Positions 43,705-55,067 of a stretch of 64,000 bases of DNA are shown here, one piece after another. Source of the DNA: Agapanthus africanus (taxonomy: Eukaryota; Streptophyta; Magnoliopsida; Asparagales; Amaryllidaceae); NCBI GenBank assembly GCA_030015575.1, contig CM057338.1, positions 629,478,189 to 629,542,188 of the forward strand. Reading direction: 5' to 3'. The position numbers and the translations under genes were made by a program. The first letter of the stretch is position 1. Each line of letters starts with the position of its first letter. The notes under the pieces were generated by a model. It did no database searches. It was not told where the DNA came from and saw nothing but the letters and a program-made list of their open reading frames with translations.

Positions 43705-43913
43705 CTACGGTAGTTTGGCATGCGTCAAGGCGTAGTGTACGGTAGCTGATTATTACTTATCTGCAGCATGAGATGCGATTGGATTAGGGTATTCGTACGG
43801 CGTTGTTTGGCATGCGTCAAGGGTCGTACGGGTGGGTTTAATTCAATCACGAAATGTACGGGTTGAACTTGACTAGTGGACTATGGGTTGTTTGGCATGC
43901 GTCAAGGTCATAG
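43705..43913 (+). other. Three-hairpin array of D
   Basis: Hairpins at 43705-43735 (CTACG/CGTAG), 43794-43830 (CGTACG on both sides) and 43881-43913 (CTATG/CATAG). Each carries TTTGGCATGCGTCAAGG exactly, with inner stem TTGGC/GTCAA and apical ATGC. Three identical 17-mers at 87-89 nt spacing sit in otherwise unlike sequence. Confidence 0.8.
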
Positions 43914-44358
43914 CACACTAGGGGTAAAAGTATTATCGGGAATTTCAAGTGTTGAAATTTGTAATGAGATTGCATACCTCCTATAAGATGGTTGGATCCC
44001 GATACCCACTGCGAGTAAGTGTTACTCCTGGGAGAGTTTTACACAGGACAATTAGACGATCAAGTAGGTGTCTAGAAAAGTGTTAACGGGGTTACGCCTC
44101 TGGGAAAACGAGGTTTACTTTAATTAGGTCCGTGCGAAAGCACGGGGAACCTCCCTCAAAGTACCGACACTGATCTGGCTGAAAGATTGACGAAATTGTA
44201 AGGTGTAATTAATCCCGGCTAATCTTACCATTTAGGGTTTTAAGGTAGATTTGATAAAACCAGTGGGAGATATCCTGATTAGATAAGATAATAACCAATC
44301 TAATCTTGCAAGAGCATACGCTAAAGTGTTTTCTTCTCTCTCTCTCCAGGTAGCGACC

Positions 44359-44500
44359 ATGTCAGGCCATAATCAAGATAATAATATGGATGTATTGACT
44401 GAACCCAATTATTGTACTGAGCTAAGGAATGTTAGACCGTTCTTTCTTATAAGAGTTATAAGACTGAACAGGAAACAGGAGAATATCTGGATTCTCACGC
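44359..44500 (+). pseudogene. N-terminal start of D pol frame, before E
   Basis: ATG at 44359 (MSGHNQDNNMDVLTEP) with a second in-frame ATG at 44386 that corresponds to the start used in B. Relative to B one base has been lost near 44425, shifting the frame. The segment stands where gag would begin, but it is not similar to the gag of E. It stops at the CACGC target site of E. Confidence 0.65.
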
Positions 44501-46563
44501 TGAAGGGTTTGTTTAGCACCCTATGAAGAGTTTTGAAGCATCACATGTCCAAAAGTTATGATTTTTATTGTGCTAAACAAACACGCAAGTGGATCGATCC
44601 TAGAAATTAGGGTTATCAAACTATAAGTAAGTAAAGATTAGGGTTTAAAAGCTACAACCTTTGTAGCTCCCGTTTTTGCTTCACTCCTTAGGCTCTTTGA
44701 GTGTTCGATGAAGGTCCGCTCGTCGTCCTCTTGCGTCCACGACGATCCACCCGGAGCTTCCCGTCCAAGCTAGCAAGTTTGGTAAAACAAGGAGAACACT
44801 CTAATCAAGTGAGCTAGACTTGATTAGAATGAAGTTGTGGCTATGGATCTCACTTCAAAATCTTATTTTTATGAGTGATTCACTCTCTTATAAGAACTAG
44901 AGATCTTAAGTATGGAGGTTGATGAAGATGATGGATTTTGTGAAGAAGAGAATGAATTATCTTGTGAAAGAGAAAAAGGAAAATAGTTATATTTATTTTC
45001 CTTTCTCTAAACCAACCATGGTTAGATATATAGATATCATTTTATTTTAAATTAAAAGCATGATAAGAAAATAAACTATGGGTTAAATGTTAGGTGAGAA
45101 TGGTTGAGTTAGAAGAGTGTAGAAACTCTTAAGTGATTTAACCCATTTTTCATTTTCTTTTGCTTTAATTTAAATCCAATAATTATCCAAATATAACCAT
45201 GGTGTAATTCTTATACATCCACCATTCTCATTGTATAAACAACCATGATAGAATTTGATGTATGTATGCATGTGTGCTTGCACATCAACATGTGCATGAA
45301 CAAGAATGAATGCACACATGCATGCATACATCCAACATAAACAAGATAGGATTTGTAGTGAGAAACTAATGATGAATCAACACTTGATTCACTAATCCGA
45401 TCATATCACATATGACCCGACCAATAGCAAGCCGCCCAATTAATATACGGTATCCCATACACGTATTTTAATCGGGTCCAAGCGCATATCGCATACGCGC
45501 ACCACAACGTTTGGCCTGGACTAGGTAACTCCTATGTGGGACTCTAAGACTCGCCAATACGCCGGAGTGGGTGATGATCATATCAAGCACCCCCAAGCCG
45601 CAAGCGGTCAGCCAAACGTAACGGCCACCCGGGTATTGAGCGATAAGAAGAAAACAAGCGAACCTGTTACAACTCCCGTCGAGCCATCCGGCAACACTAC
45701 CGTACAGTCCGGTCTCTTCGTCAGATATGCTGCATATCGAGCCTAGGGATGGTCACGTCGACCCCAATAACTCAATAAGTCGTGTCGGTGAATGTTCTAT
45801 AACAGATCGAGAAACTACTGATAACACTTATCAGCAAATCTCAGCAGCCCTGGCCAGGGACTTGCTGTTATAACCAGTCGAGCACAGCACAGCATCAACT
45901 CCCAATACCGGGAGAGACGAAACCCCTCCTATCGCTCATTGCCTTCGTGTGTCTCGGGACTGTACCCAACGGCCACCTGTTTGCACGACTCAGTAGAGCC
46001 GTGGTAGGGTGGCAATCAAAGTACAGTGGGAGAACACACAAGGCCCTATGACGATCTCGGGTCTACAGACTAACCTGTACCAGTGTCACCTGAGAACTGC
46101 TATCCGACGATAGATATAATTCCAAATAGGAGTTCTCGGTGAGTCCGTCCAGTGTACCCAGTCAGCACTGAGCACTCGTATATGATCTTGATGTCAAACA
46201 TCGATGAATGTGGGAACATCCATCGCCCATCACATGGGTCTAGTATCATATACGCTAGTCTACTCTGGTATATCGATGCCCCTTCTCGATACACCTCCGA
46301 CTAGGGACATTTCAGGATATGCTTATAGACTACAAACGTCCCACTAGTATGATCTCTATCATAATCAGAGTAGTCAAGCAGATATCCTTGGGGCTTTATC
46401 AGCATGTATGAATGAATAAAAGCATGATCAAATCAACATGTCAGATAAAGAATAACCAGATAGCATACTATCATGTCGAGCAAGAATGCAAACTGAATAT
46501 ATATACATGTATAGATACATCCACTATCACATAATGGCCTCTAGGGCATACATATATCCAACA
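44501..46563 (-). repeat. Element E 3' LTR (2,063 bp)
   Basis: On the minus strand it starts TGTTGGATATATGTATGCCC, the closest match here to the Angela/BARE LTR opening, and ends CCCTTCA. The palindrome TGAATCAA CAC TTGATTCA lies at 45373-45391. A hairpin GCGCATAT/ATACGCGC and a stem with arms near 45424-45438 and 45461-45475 follow. Confidence 0.93.
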
Positions 46564-46577
46564 ATCTTCCACTTGCA
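46564..46577 (-). other. Polypurine tract of E
   Basis: On the minus strand TGCAAGTGGAAGAT lies immediately upstream of the 3' LTR; D has the same variant. Confidence 0.9.
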
Positions 46578-49500
46578 CTAAGGCCAGTTATTGGCGTATC
46601 TCATACCCAACATCTCAAAAAGTCGCTCATGCTGCGGCTGAGGGAGGGCCTTGGTGAATGGATCCGCGACGTTGTTCTTTGTGTCAACTCTCTTAATCTT
46701 GATCTCGCGGCGATCTACAATCTCCCGGATCAAATGAAAGCGCCTCAGGATGTGTCTGGACCGTTGATGGGATCTGGGCTCCTTGGCTAATGCCATCGCC
46801 CCATTATTGTCACAATACAAAGGTATTGGATCAATAATGGTTGGAACTACTCCTAGCTCCGAGAAGAACTTCTTCATCCAGACGGCTTCCTTGGCGGCAT
46901 CATTTGCAGCAATGTACTCAGCTTCCATCGTAGAGTCTGCAACGGTATCCTGTTTGGAACTCTTCCAACTTATCGCCCCTCCATTGAGGGTAAATACAAA
47001 CCCTGAGATAGATTTGCTGTCATCCTTATCGCTCTGGAAGCTCGAATCGGTAAAGGCCTCCATTTGGAGATCCTTATTACCATACACCAAGAATAATTCT
47101 TTAGTCCTTCGTAAGTACTTATGAATGTTCTTCACAGCTGTCCAGTGGTTCTCCCCTGGGTTGGATTGATACCTGCTTACAACACTAAGTGCATAAGCTA
47201 CATCTGGGCGTGTACATAACATCGCATACATTATAGATCCTACTGCCGAAGCATAAGGTATAATGCTCATGCGAGCTCTCTCTTCATCGGTCTTTGGACA
47301 AGAATCCTTGGAGAGAGTGACTCCATGGCAAGCGGGTAAGGCACCCCGCTTGGAGTCTTCCATACTAAACCTCTTTAGGATGGTGTTGATGTACCTGGTT
47401 TGGGACAATCCCAATAACTTTTTGGATCTATCCCTATAGATCCTTATACCCAGGATGTATGTGGCATCACCCAGGTCCTTCATGGAGAACCTTAGTGATA
47501 AGAATGATTTGACCGACTGTAGCATAGGAATATCATTTCCTATCAGAAGAATGTCATCCACGTACAATACGAGGAATGTGACAGCTCTTCCTACAGCCTT
47601 CCTCTAAACACAAGGTTCATCTGGATTTTTGATGAAATCAAACTCTTTGATAACATCATCGAAACAGATGTTCCAACTCCGAGATGCCTGCTTTAACCCA
47701 TATATGGATTTAAGCAATCTACATGCTTTCCCGCTGCTCCCACTGTCAATGAAGCCCTCTGGCTGAACCATATAAACGCATTCTTCTAAATCTCCATTTA
47801 AAAATGCTGTTTTAACGTCCATCTGCCAGATTTCATAGTCGTAGTGAGCAGCAATAGCAAGTAGGATCCGAATGGATTTAAGCATGGCTACGGGCGAAAA
47901 AGTTTCGTCATAGTCCAAACCTGGTCTTTGACGAAAACCTTTTGCCACAAGTCTTGCCTTATAGGTCTCTACCTGCCCATCCACACCAATCTTTCTTTTA
48001 AAGATCCATTTGCACCCTACAGGTTTTACCCCAGGGGGTACAACGTCCAAAGTCCATACTTTGTTGGTGTACATAGAATCCATTTCGGATCTCATGGCAT
48101 CCAGCCATTTCACAGAGTCACCACTCGTGATAGCTTGCTGAAAACTGGTAGGATCATCATCATCCATGATGCAATCTTCTCTGTCACCATCAATGAGGAA
48201 ACCGTAGTACCTCTCCAGTGGGCGAGAAGTCCTACCAGACCTACGGAGTGGCCGAGGTTCTTCAGTTTCTGTTGGAACAGCCGGTTCAACCAAATCGTCA
48301 TTTGTAGTTTGTGTCTCCAGAACCTCTTCTAGTTCTACCACTTTTCCATCATCTCTATCTGTGAAAAACTCTTTTTCCAAGAATGTGGCATACTGAGAAA
48401 CAAACACCTTTTGTTCCTCTTTGTGGTAGAACAGATATCCATAAGAATTCTTTGGATATCCCACAAAGTTATACATGACTGACCGTGTCTCGAGTTTGTC
48501 CGGATTCTGCTTTTTAACATAGGCCGGGCAACCCCAAATCTTAATTCTTTTAAGAGATGGTCTCTTCCCATTCCATATCTCATATGGTGTGGTAGACACG
48601 GCTTTGGTTGGAACCCTGTTTAGCAGAAACGCTGCAGTCTCCAATGCATGTCCCCAAAACGAGACTGGTAACTCAGCGTCACTCATCATGGACCGGACCA
48701 TATCTAATAGGGTCCTATTCCGTCGTTCTGACACACCGTTGTGCTGTGGTGTGTAAGGAGGAGTGAGCTGAGAGAGAATCCCATTCTCTTTTAGGAAGTT
48801 TGCAAATTCTGTACTGAGATACTCACCACCTCGATCTGATCGAAGCATCTTAATACTCAAGCCGGTTTGTTTTTCTACTTCTTGTTTATGTTCAATGAAT
48901 TTCTCGAAAGCTTCGGACTTGTGCTTTAATAAAAATACATGACCGAATCTTGAGAAATCGTCGGTGAATGTAATGAAGTATGAAAAACCGCCTCTAGCCT
49001 GTGTAGACATTGGCCCACATACATCACTATGTATGAGGCCCAGGAGCTGAGTAGCTCTTTCTCCGTGTCCGGTAAACGGATTTTTGGTCATTTTACCCTT
49101 GATACAAGACTGGCAAGTCGCATAAGATTTATATTCAAAAGGGTTTAAATATCCATCTTTATGTAACTTGTTTAGTCATGTTTCGTTAATATGACCAAGT
49201 CTACAGTGCCAAAGAAAAGCTTCATTTAATTCTGAAAATTTTGTTTTATTAGTGTGTTGTATACTGAAAACTGTGTGTTGATTTAGGACATATATTCCGT
49301 TATTAAGCGTACCATACCCAACCAACATTTGATTTAGGTGAATGTTCATAACATTGTTCTGCAACACAAAATTATATCCTTCATTGTCCAACAAAGAAAC
49401 GGATATTATATTACATAGCATACTTGGTACAAAATAACATGGATTCAAAATCAAAATACATCCAGATGGCAACCCCAAGTGATACTCTCCCACTGCGACT

Positions 49501-50504
49501 GTATGTACATTGGAACCATTTCCAACGCGGAGAGTATGGTCACCTGTCTTCAAAACCTTGCTATTTCTCAGCCCCTGCATAGAATTGCAAATGTGAGAAC
49601 CTGAACCGGTATCCAATACCCAGGAAGCAGAGTTTATAGAAAAACAGTTTTCAGTCACAAACGCACCTGAAGCAGAAGCATCACCATGCTTCTTCTTGAG
49701 ATTTAGGTACTCCGTACAATTGCGCTTCCAATGTCCTGTCTTGTGGCAATGAAAACACTCGCCTTTGCCTGGGTCTCCAGCCGTGGACTTTCCGTTTCCC
49801 TTCACCTTTTTGACTCCGCCCTTAGGATTAGTGGGTTTCTTCTTTTTCTTTCCCTTGGCCTTAGCTTTTGGGTGAGAAGAAGAAGACTGTCCAATGGTCA
49901 TAACGGGAGTCTTTGCTGACTTCATAGTGCTCTCTGCACTCCTTAACATATTAAGGAGTTCAGGGAGGTCCTTCTCCATGCCATGCATGTTGAAGTTCAC
50001 TATGAACTGAGCAAAGGTGGAAGGGAGGGACTGCAGAATAATATCTATATATTGTTCATTGTCCATTGTCCATCCAAGGTCCTCAAGCTCTTCCATAAGA
50101 GCTATCATCTTCAACACATGGTCTCCTACTGGTGTGCCAGGGGCCATTCGCATGTGAAACAGTTTCCTTGATGCTTCGTATCGTAATACGCGGGACTGCT
50201 CCCCATACAACTCCTTTGTATGGAGCAGTATCCCGTGAATGTCCATGTCCTCGTGCTGCTTTTGATGTGTGTTGTCCATCGATGCAAGCGCGAGGCATTT
50301 TGCCGTGGCACAGTCAGCGTCCCATGTCTTGCGGACTTCAATGTCCGCAACTGAGGATTTAGGGCCTGGGACGGGCGGGGCTGAAGCCGTGAGGACATAT
50401 GATACTTTATCATAAGTCAAGGCGATCTTCAGATTTCTTAGCCAGTCTTTATAGTTGGTCCCATTCAGTTTGTTCTTATCTAGTAGAAGCTTAAGTCCAG
50501 TCAT
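46578..50504 (-). pseudogene. Gag-pol polyprotein of E, two premature stops
   Basis: One frame of 1,308 codons, a usual size for plant copia. Gag (residues 1-250, WLRNLKIAL near the N-terminus, UBN2-like), a Lys-rich stretch (about 213-240), zinc knuckle C250/C253/H258/C263, protease DTG (298-300) and GAG-pre-integrase HCRLGHIN (433-440) come first. Then come integrase (HSDVCGP, LRSDRGGEYLS, NGVSERRNRTL), RT (YDETFSPVA, FLNGDLEE, intact YVDD) and RNase H (ADSTMEAEYIAAN, LYCDNNGAMALAKEP). TGA at 49176-49178 stands where relatives have Arg (a CGA-to-TGA type change), and TAG at 47604-47606 stands in RT just before YVDD. An ATG 13 nt upstream (50517) opens an eight-codon frame overlapping the gag start, so the original start may have been shifted by an indel. 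Confidence 0.93.
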
Positions 50505-50946
50505 TGGTATCTGCCATTAAGAGAGAGAAAAGAATACACTCAGCGAAAGCTCTTGCATAGATTAGATTGGTTTATTATCTTGTCTAATCGATGTTTCCCA
50601 CTGCTTTTTATCAAGTTTTTCTTTCAAACCTTAAAAAGAAAAACTAGCCAGGATTAATTACAGTCTACAACTTCGCTAACCGTTCAGCCAGGCCAGTGCC
50701 GGTACTTTGAGGGAGGTTCCCCGTGCTTTCGCACGGACCTAATTAGAGTAAACCTCGTTTTCCCAGAGGCGGAGCCCCGTTAACACCTTTCTAGACACCT
50801 AATGAGTTAGCTAATTGTAAACTGCAAAACTCTCCTAGGAGCAACTATTGCCCACAGTGGGATCGGGATCCAACCATCACATGGAAGGTATGCAATCTCA
50901 TTGCAAATTTCAACACTTGAAATTCCCGATGTAATTTTTACCCCTA

Positions 50947-51155
50947 GTACTTATGACCTTAACTATGGTCAACAAATCATAAGTACCAGTCAAGTTCTAC
51001 CCGTCATTTCTTGATCAATTAGACCCACCCATATGACCCTTAACTATGGTCAACAAAGTCGCATGAATGTCCTAATTAATCTGCATCATATGCATTGTAG
51101 GAAGACATCACTTAGCTACCGTACACTACGCCTTAACTAAAGTCAACAAACGTAG
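50947..51155 (-). other. Three-hairpin array of E
   Basis: Hairpins at 50947-50986 (stem GTACTTATGA/TCATAAGTAC, ten perfect pairs), 51030-51065 (CATATGAC with GTCGCATG, one mismatch) and 51126-51155 (CTACG/CGTAG). The loops on the minus strand are TTGTTGACCATAGTTAAGG twice and TTGTTGACTTTAGTTAAGG once. The inner stem has become TTGAC/GTTAA, a coordinated change from TTGGC/GTCAA. Confidence 0.78.
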
Positions 51156-52751
51156 CACGAATACTAAGTACTCTACTTCCTAAAATGACGGAGGGTTGCG
51201 AATGATTTTTAAGAAAATCTTTAACGCTTTGAACTTGATATCGTTGTAGAATCAAACAGTTTTCAAAAGGAGTGGCTTAAGCTCCGCAGTTTTGAAATGT
51301 AGCTTTTTCATAAATAGCCGAGTAGTTTTTAAATCCGATTCTACAACATCTTTTAGGTTTATTTTCTTTACATTAATCACATTAATGTAATCCCATCATT
51401 TAAGTCCTTAAGCCAATCACAGAAAAGAAACGAAAATAACACGTACGCTTATGCCATCCGCATTCGCCGCAATGTTCTGTTATGCACCGTTAGGTTACTT
51501 AACTAACGGCATACCGGGACGGGACTAGCGCGGGTGTAAAACATAAGCAACGTCTACTATATATCATATATATAATATGTCATTCGTCTCAGATATCACA
51601 GAACACAGGCAGCAGAAATATAGATATAACGTGGGATATACTAGGACGTCCGTATTTAGTATTTAGCCAGAATAGAAAATACGGATTCCACAGTCGCGAT
51701 GAATAGCCAAGCCCACACCCTGGACCCCTACGAGAGCGGCAAGTGACCCTACCAATTCTGGAGTTTAGGAGACCCGGTCTCGACTCCTCGAGATGGCCTC
51801 CCACTGTACCCCAGAACCCGGTCACCTGTGCTCCCCTCCTTGGGTCCATCCTAATGCGGAAAAGTAAATAATATACAACACTGGTGACACAACCGCAACC
51901 TGGAAGTGCCCCAAATAAAAGAATATTACATTACATTTGAATTTACATGAATGAAAAATAAAGCTCTCATCTCACAAAACCCCCCGGCTATTCTATCACG
52001 ACAATCCTACACATCATATCTCAGCAACACATAATATCACCAACGTAAGTAAGTATGCATACCCCAATTGTCGTTGATGTATAGCAACGAAACCGGCGAT
52101 ATCTAACATACTACACTTACGGTCACAGAAAAGAAAGTGTAAAACTACAATATTTGGAATCCAGATTCTCTTTAGGCATCATAAATGCGAAATATCACAT
52201 ATTTCGTATTTCATGCCTACACTATATGAATTCCACATATTGTATCACATTCCAGACAAACAGACAGTATTAAAGTTTTCGAACGAACAATCAAGCACCC
52301 AAGATTCACTAAAGCTCAACACTTGAGCAGGGTTCAAAAAATCTGCAGTGTGACACAGAAGCGGCGGTCCAGCCGTAGAAGGGTCAAGCCAACGCCTCAC
52401 ATGTGGCACGCCGTACTGCCCCAAACCCTAGGGTTCAAAGGGCAGTTCAAGACGGTCACATAATCGAGTTAAGGTTTGTTGTCTTCTAGAGGGACCACCG
52501 CAAAAAGACTTGCACGTATCTCCAAACTATTTAAACCCCGTGAATATTGAGTAAATGATATTCGTTCAAACACTTCAATACTTTCTAGTTTACCCGGAAG
52601 AGAAAGTGAAATGAAAATTCCGATCGAAACTACGAGGCCAAAAACATCTCCAGAATTTTTCAACAGCAGATTCAGATTAAACATACTCAGAATATAATAT
52701 AGCAGGTAATAAAAATTACTGTGCAAACAATTGTTAAAGAGCCCCTTATAT

Positions 52752-52799
52752 GGCCGCGGATGCGCGGCCTAAGCTTGCTTATGCCGCGCTTCCGCGGCC
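52752..52799 (-). other. GC-rich leader hairpin of E
   Basis: GGCCGCGGATGCGCGGCC and its partner GCCGCGCTTCCGCGGCC, with inner TAAGC/GCTTA, form a nearly complete palindrome. It lies about 198 nt after the primer-binding site on the minus strand. Confidence 0.78.
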
Positions 52800-52980
52800 A
52801 AAGTTACTGTTCACGGCTATGAATTTTCCAGATTATCTAATTTTTACCTGCTCTATTTTTTGAGAATTTTTAATTCTGAAAAAAGTCAGTTTTAAAAAAA
52901 TTTCCAGAGAGCATCTTTAAAAGTCGTATTTTTGTTTCGATCGGACTTTTTACTTCGCAAAAAGGTCGCCTAATGTTCTA

Positions 52981-52997
52981 GGTCGGCTCTGATACCA
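52981..52997 (-). other. Primer-binding site of E (tRNA-iMet)
   Basis: On the minus strand TGGTATCAGAGCCGACC begins one base after the LTR end. Confidence 0.93.
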
Positions 52998-52998
52998 A

Positions 52999-55062
52999 TG
53001 AAGGGTTTGTTTAGCACCCTATGAAGAGTTTTGAAGCATCACATGTCCAAAAGTTATGATTTTTATTGTGCTAAACAATCACGCAAGTGGATCGATCCAA
53101 GAAATTAGGGTTATCAAACTATAAGTAAGTAAAGATTAGGGTTTAAAAGCTACAACCTTTGTAGCTCCCGTTTTTGCTTCACTCCTTAGGCTCTTTGAGT
53201 GTTGGATGAAGGTCCGCTCGTCGTCCTCTTGCGTCCACGACGATCCACCCGGAGCTTCCCGTCCAAGCTAGCAAGTTTGGTAAAACAAGGAGAACACTCT
53301 AATCAAGTGAGCTAGACTTGATTAGAATGAAGTTGTGGCTATGGATCTCACTTCAAAATCTTATTTTTATGAGTGATTCACTCTCTTATAAGAACTAGAG
53401 AGCTTAAGCATGGAGGTTGATGAAGATGATGGATTTTGTGAAGAAGAGAATGAATTATCTTGTGAAAGAGAAAAAGGAAAATAGCTATATATATTTTCCT
53501 TTCTCTAAACCAACCATGGTTAGATATATAGATATCATTTTATTTTAAATTAAAAGCATGATAAGAAAATAAACTATGGGTTAAATGTTAGGTGAGAATG
53601 GTTGAGTTAGAAGAGTGTAGAAACTCTTAAGTGATTTAACCCATTTTTCATTTTCTTTTGCTTTAATTTAAATCCAATAATTATCCAAATATAACCATGG
53701 TGTAATTCTTATACATCCACCATTCTCATTGTATAAACAACCATGATAGAATTTGATGTATGTATGCATGTGTGCTTGCACATCAACATGTGCATGAACA
53801 AGAATGAATGCACACATGCATGCATACATCCAACATAAACAAGATAGGATTTGTAGTGAGAAACTAATGATGAATCAACACTTGATTCACTAATCCGGTC
53901 ATATCACATATGACCCGACCATTAGCAAGCCGCCCAATTAATATACGGTATCCCATACACGCATTTTAATCGGGTCCAAGCGCATATCGCATACGCGCAC
54001 CACAACGTTTCGCCTGGACTAGGTAACTCCTATGTGGGACTCTAAGACTCGTCAATACGCCGGCAGTGGGTGATGATCATTTCAAGCACCCCCAAGCCGC
54101 AAGCGGTCAGCCAAACGTAACGGCCACCCGGGTATTGAGCGATAATAAGAAAACAAGCGAACCAGTTACAACTCCCGTCGAGCCATCCGGCAACACTACC
54201 GTACAGTCCGGTCTCTTCGTCAGATACGCTGCATATCGAGCCTAGGGATGGTCACGTCGACCCCAATAACTCAATAAGTCGTGTCGGTGAATGGTCTATA
54301 ACAGATCGAGAAACTACTGATAACACTTATCAGCAAATCTCAGCAGCCCTGGCCAGGGACTTGCTGTTATAACCAGTCGAGCACAGCACAGCATCAACTC
54401 CCAATACCGGGAGAGACGAAACCCCTCCTATCGCTCATTGCCTTCGTGTGTCTCGGGACTGTACCCAACGGCCACCTGTTTGCACGACTCAGTAGAGCCG
54501 TGGTAGGGTGGCAATCAAAGTACAGTGGGAGAACACACAAGGCCCTATGACGATCTCGGGTCTACAGACTTACCTGTACCAGTGTCACCTGAGAATTGCT
54601 ATCCGACGATAGATATAATTCCAAATAGGAGTTCTCGGTGAGTCCGTCCAGTGTACCCAGTCAACACTGAGCACCCGTATATGATCTTGATGTCAAACAT
54701 CGATGAATGTGGGAACATCCATCGCCCATCACATGGGTCTAGTATCATATACGCTAGTCTACTCTGGTATATCGATGCCCCGTCTCGATACACCTCCGAC
54801 TAGGGACATTTCAGGATATGCTTATAGACTACAAACGTCCCACTAGTATGATCTCTATCATAATCAGAGTAGTCAAGCAGATATCCTTGGGGCTTTATCA
54901 GCATGTATGAATGAATAAAAGCATGATCAAATCAACATGTCAGATAAAGAATAACCAGATAGCATACTATCATGTCGAGCAAGAATGCAAACTGAATATA
55001 TATACATGTATAGATACATCCACTATCACATAATGGCCTCTAGGGCATACATATATCCAGCA
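52999..55062 (-). repeat. Element E 5' LTR (2,064 bp)
   Basis: Near copy of 44501-46563. On the minus strand it opens TGCTGGATATATG where the other LTR has TGTTGG. The palindrome TGAATCAA/TTGATTCA is at 53871-53889. Confidence 0.93.
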
Positions 55063-55067
55063 CACGC

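Larger units (their letters stand above)
41707..44358 (+). other. Long 5' leader of D
   Basis: About 2.65 kb without a credible gene. It holds the GC hairpin (41884-41933), a GCTCAA/TTGAGC hairpin (42390-42404), the duplicated module (43322-43562), the three-hairpin array (43705-43913) and an AATTTCAA/TTGAAATT hairpin (43941-43959). It ends in a CT-rich run and the GCGACCATG start context. Confidence 0.8.
50505..52979 (-). other. 5' leader of E
   Basis: About 2.5 kb, no credible gene. It holds the GC hairpin (52752-52799), a GCTCAA/TTGAGC hairpin with CAC loop (52313-52327), the three-hairpin array (50947-51155) and AATTTCAA/TTGAAATT (50906-50924). The duplicated module found in A-D was not seen here; the corresponding interval near 51240-51340 has unrelated sequence. 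Confidence 0.8.
44501..55062 (-). mobile_element. Element E: full-length gag-pol Angela-like copia
   Basis: LTRs 44501-46563 (2,063 bp) and 52999-55062 (2,064 bp) are flanked by CACGC (44496-44500 and 55063-55067) and differ at under one or two percent by eye. The element reads right to left with primer-binding site, 2.5-kb leader, gag-pol and polypurine tract all in place. It is the only copia copy here that retains gag, and a plausible helper type for B and D. It is the innermost layer of the nest. Confidence 0.95.

Noticed and set aside
43705..43913. CRISPR-like reading of the evenly spaced identical 17-mers
   Set aside because: Only three copies, plant retrotransposon context, flanks form hairpins shared with related elements, and no cas genes.
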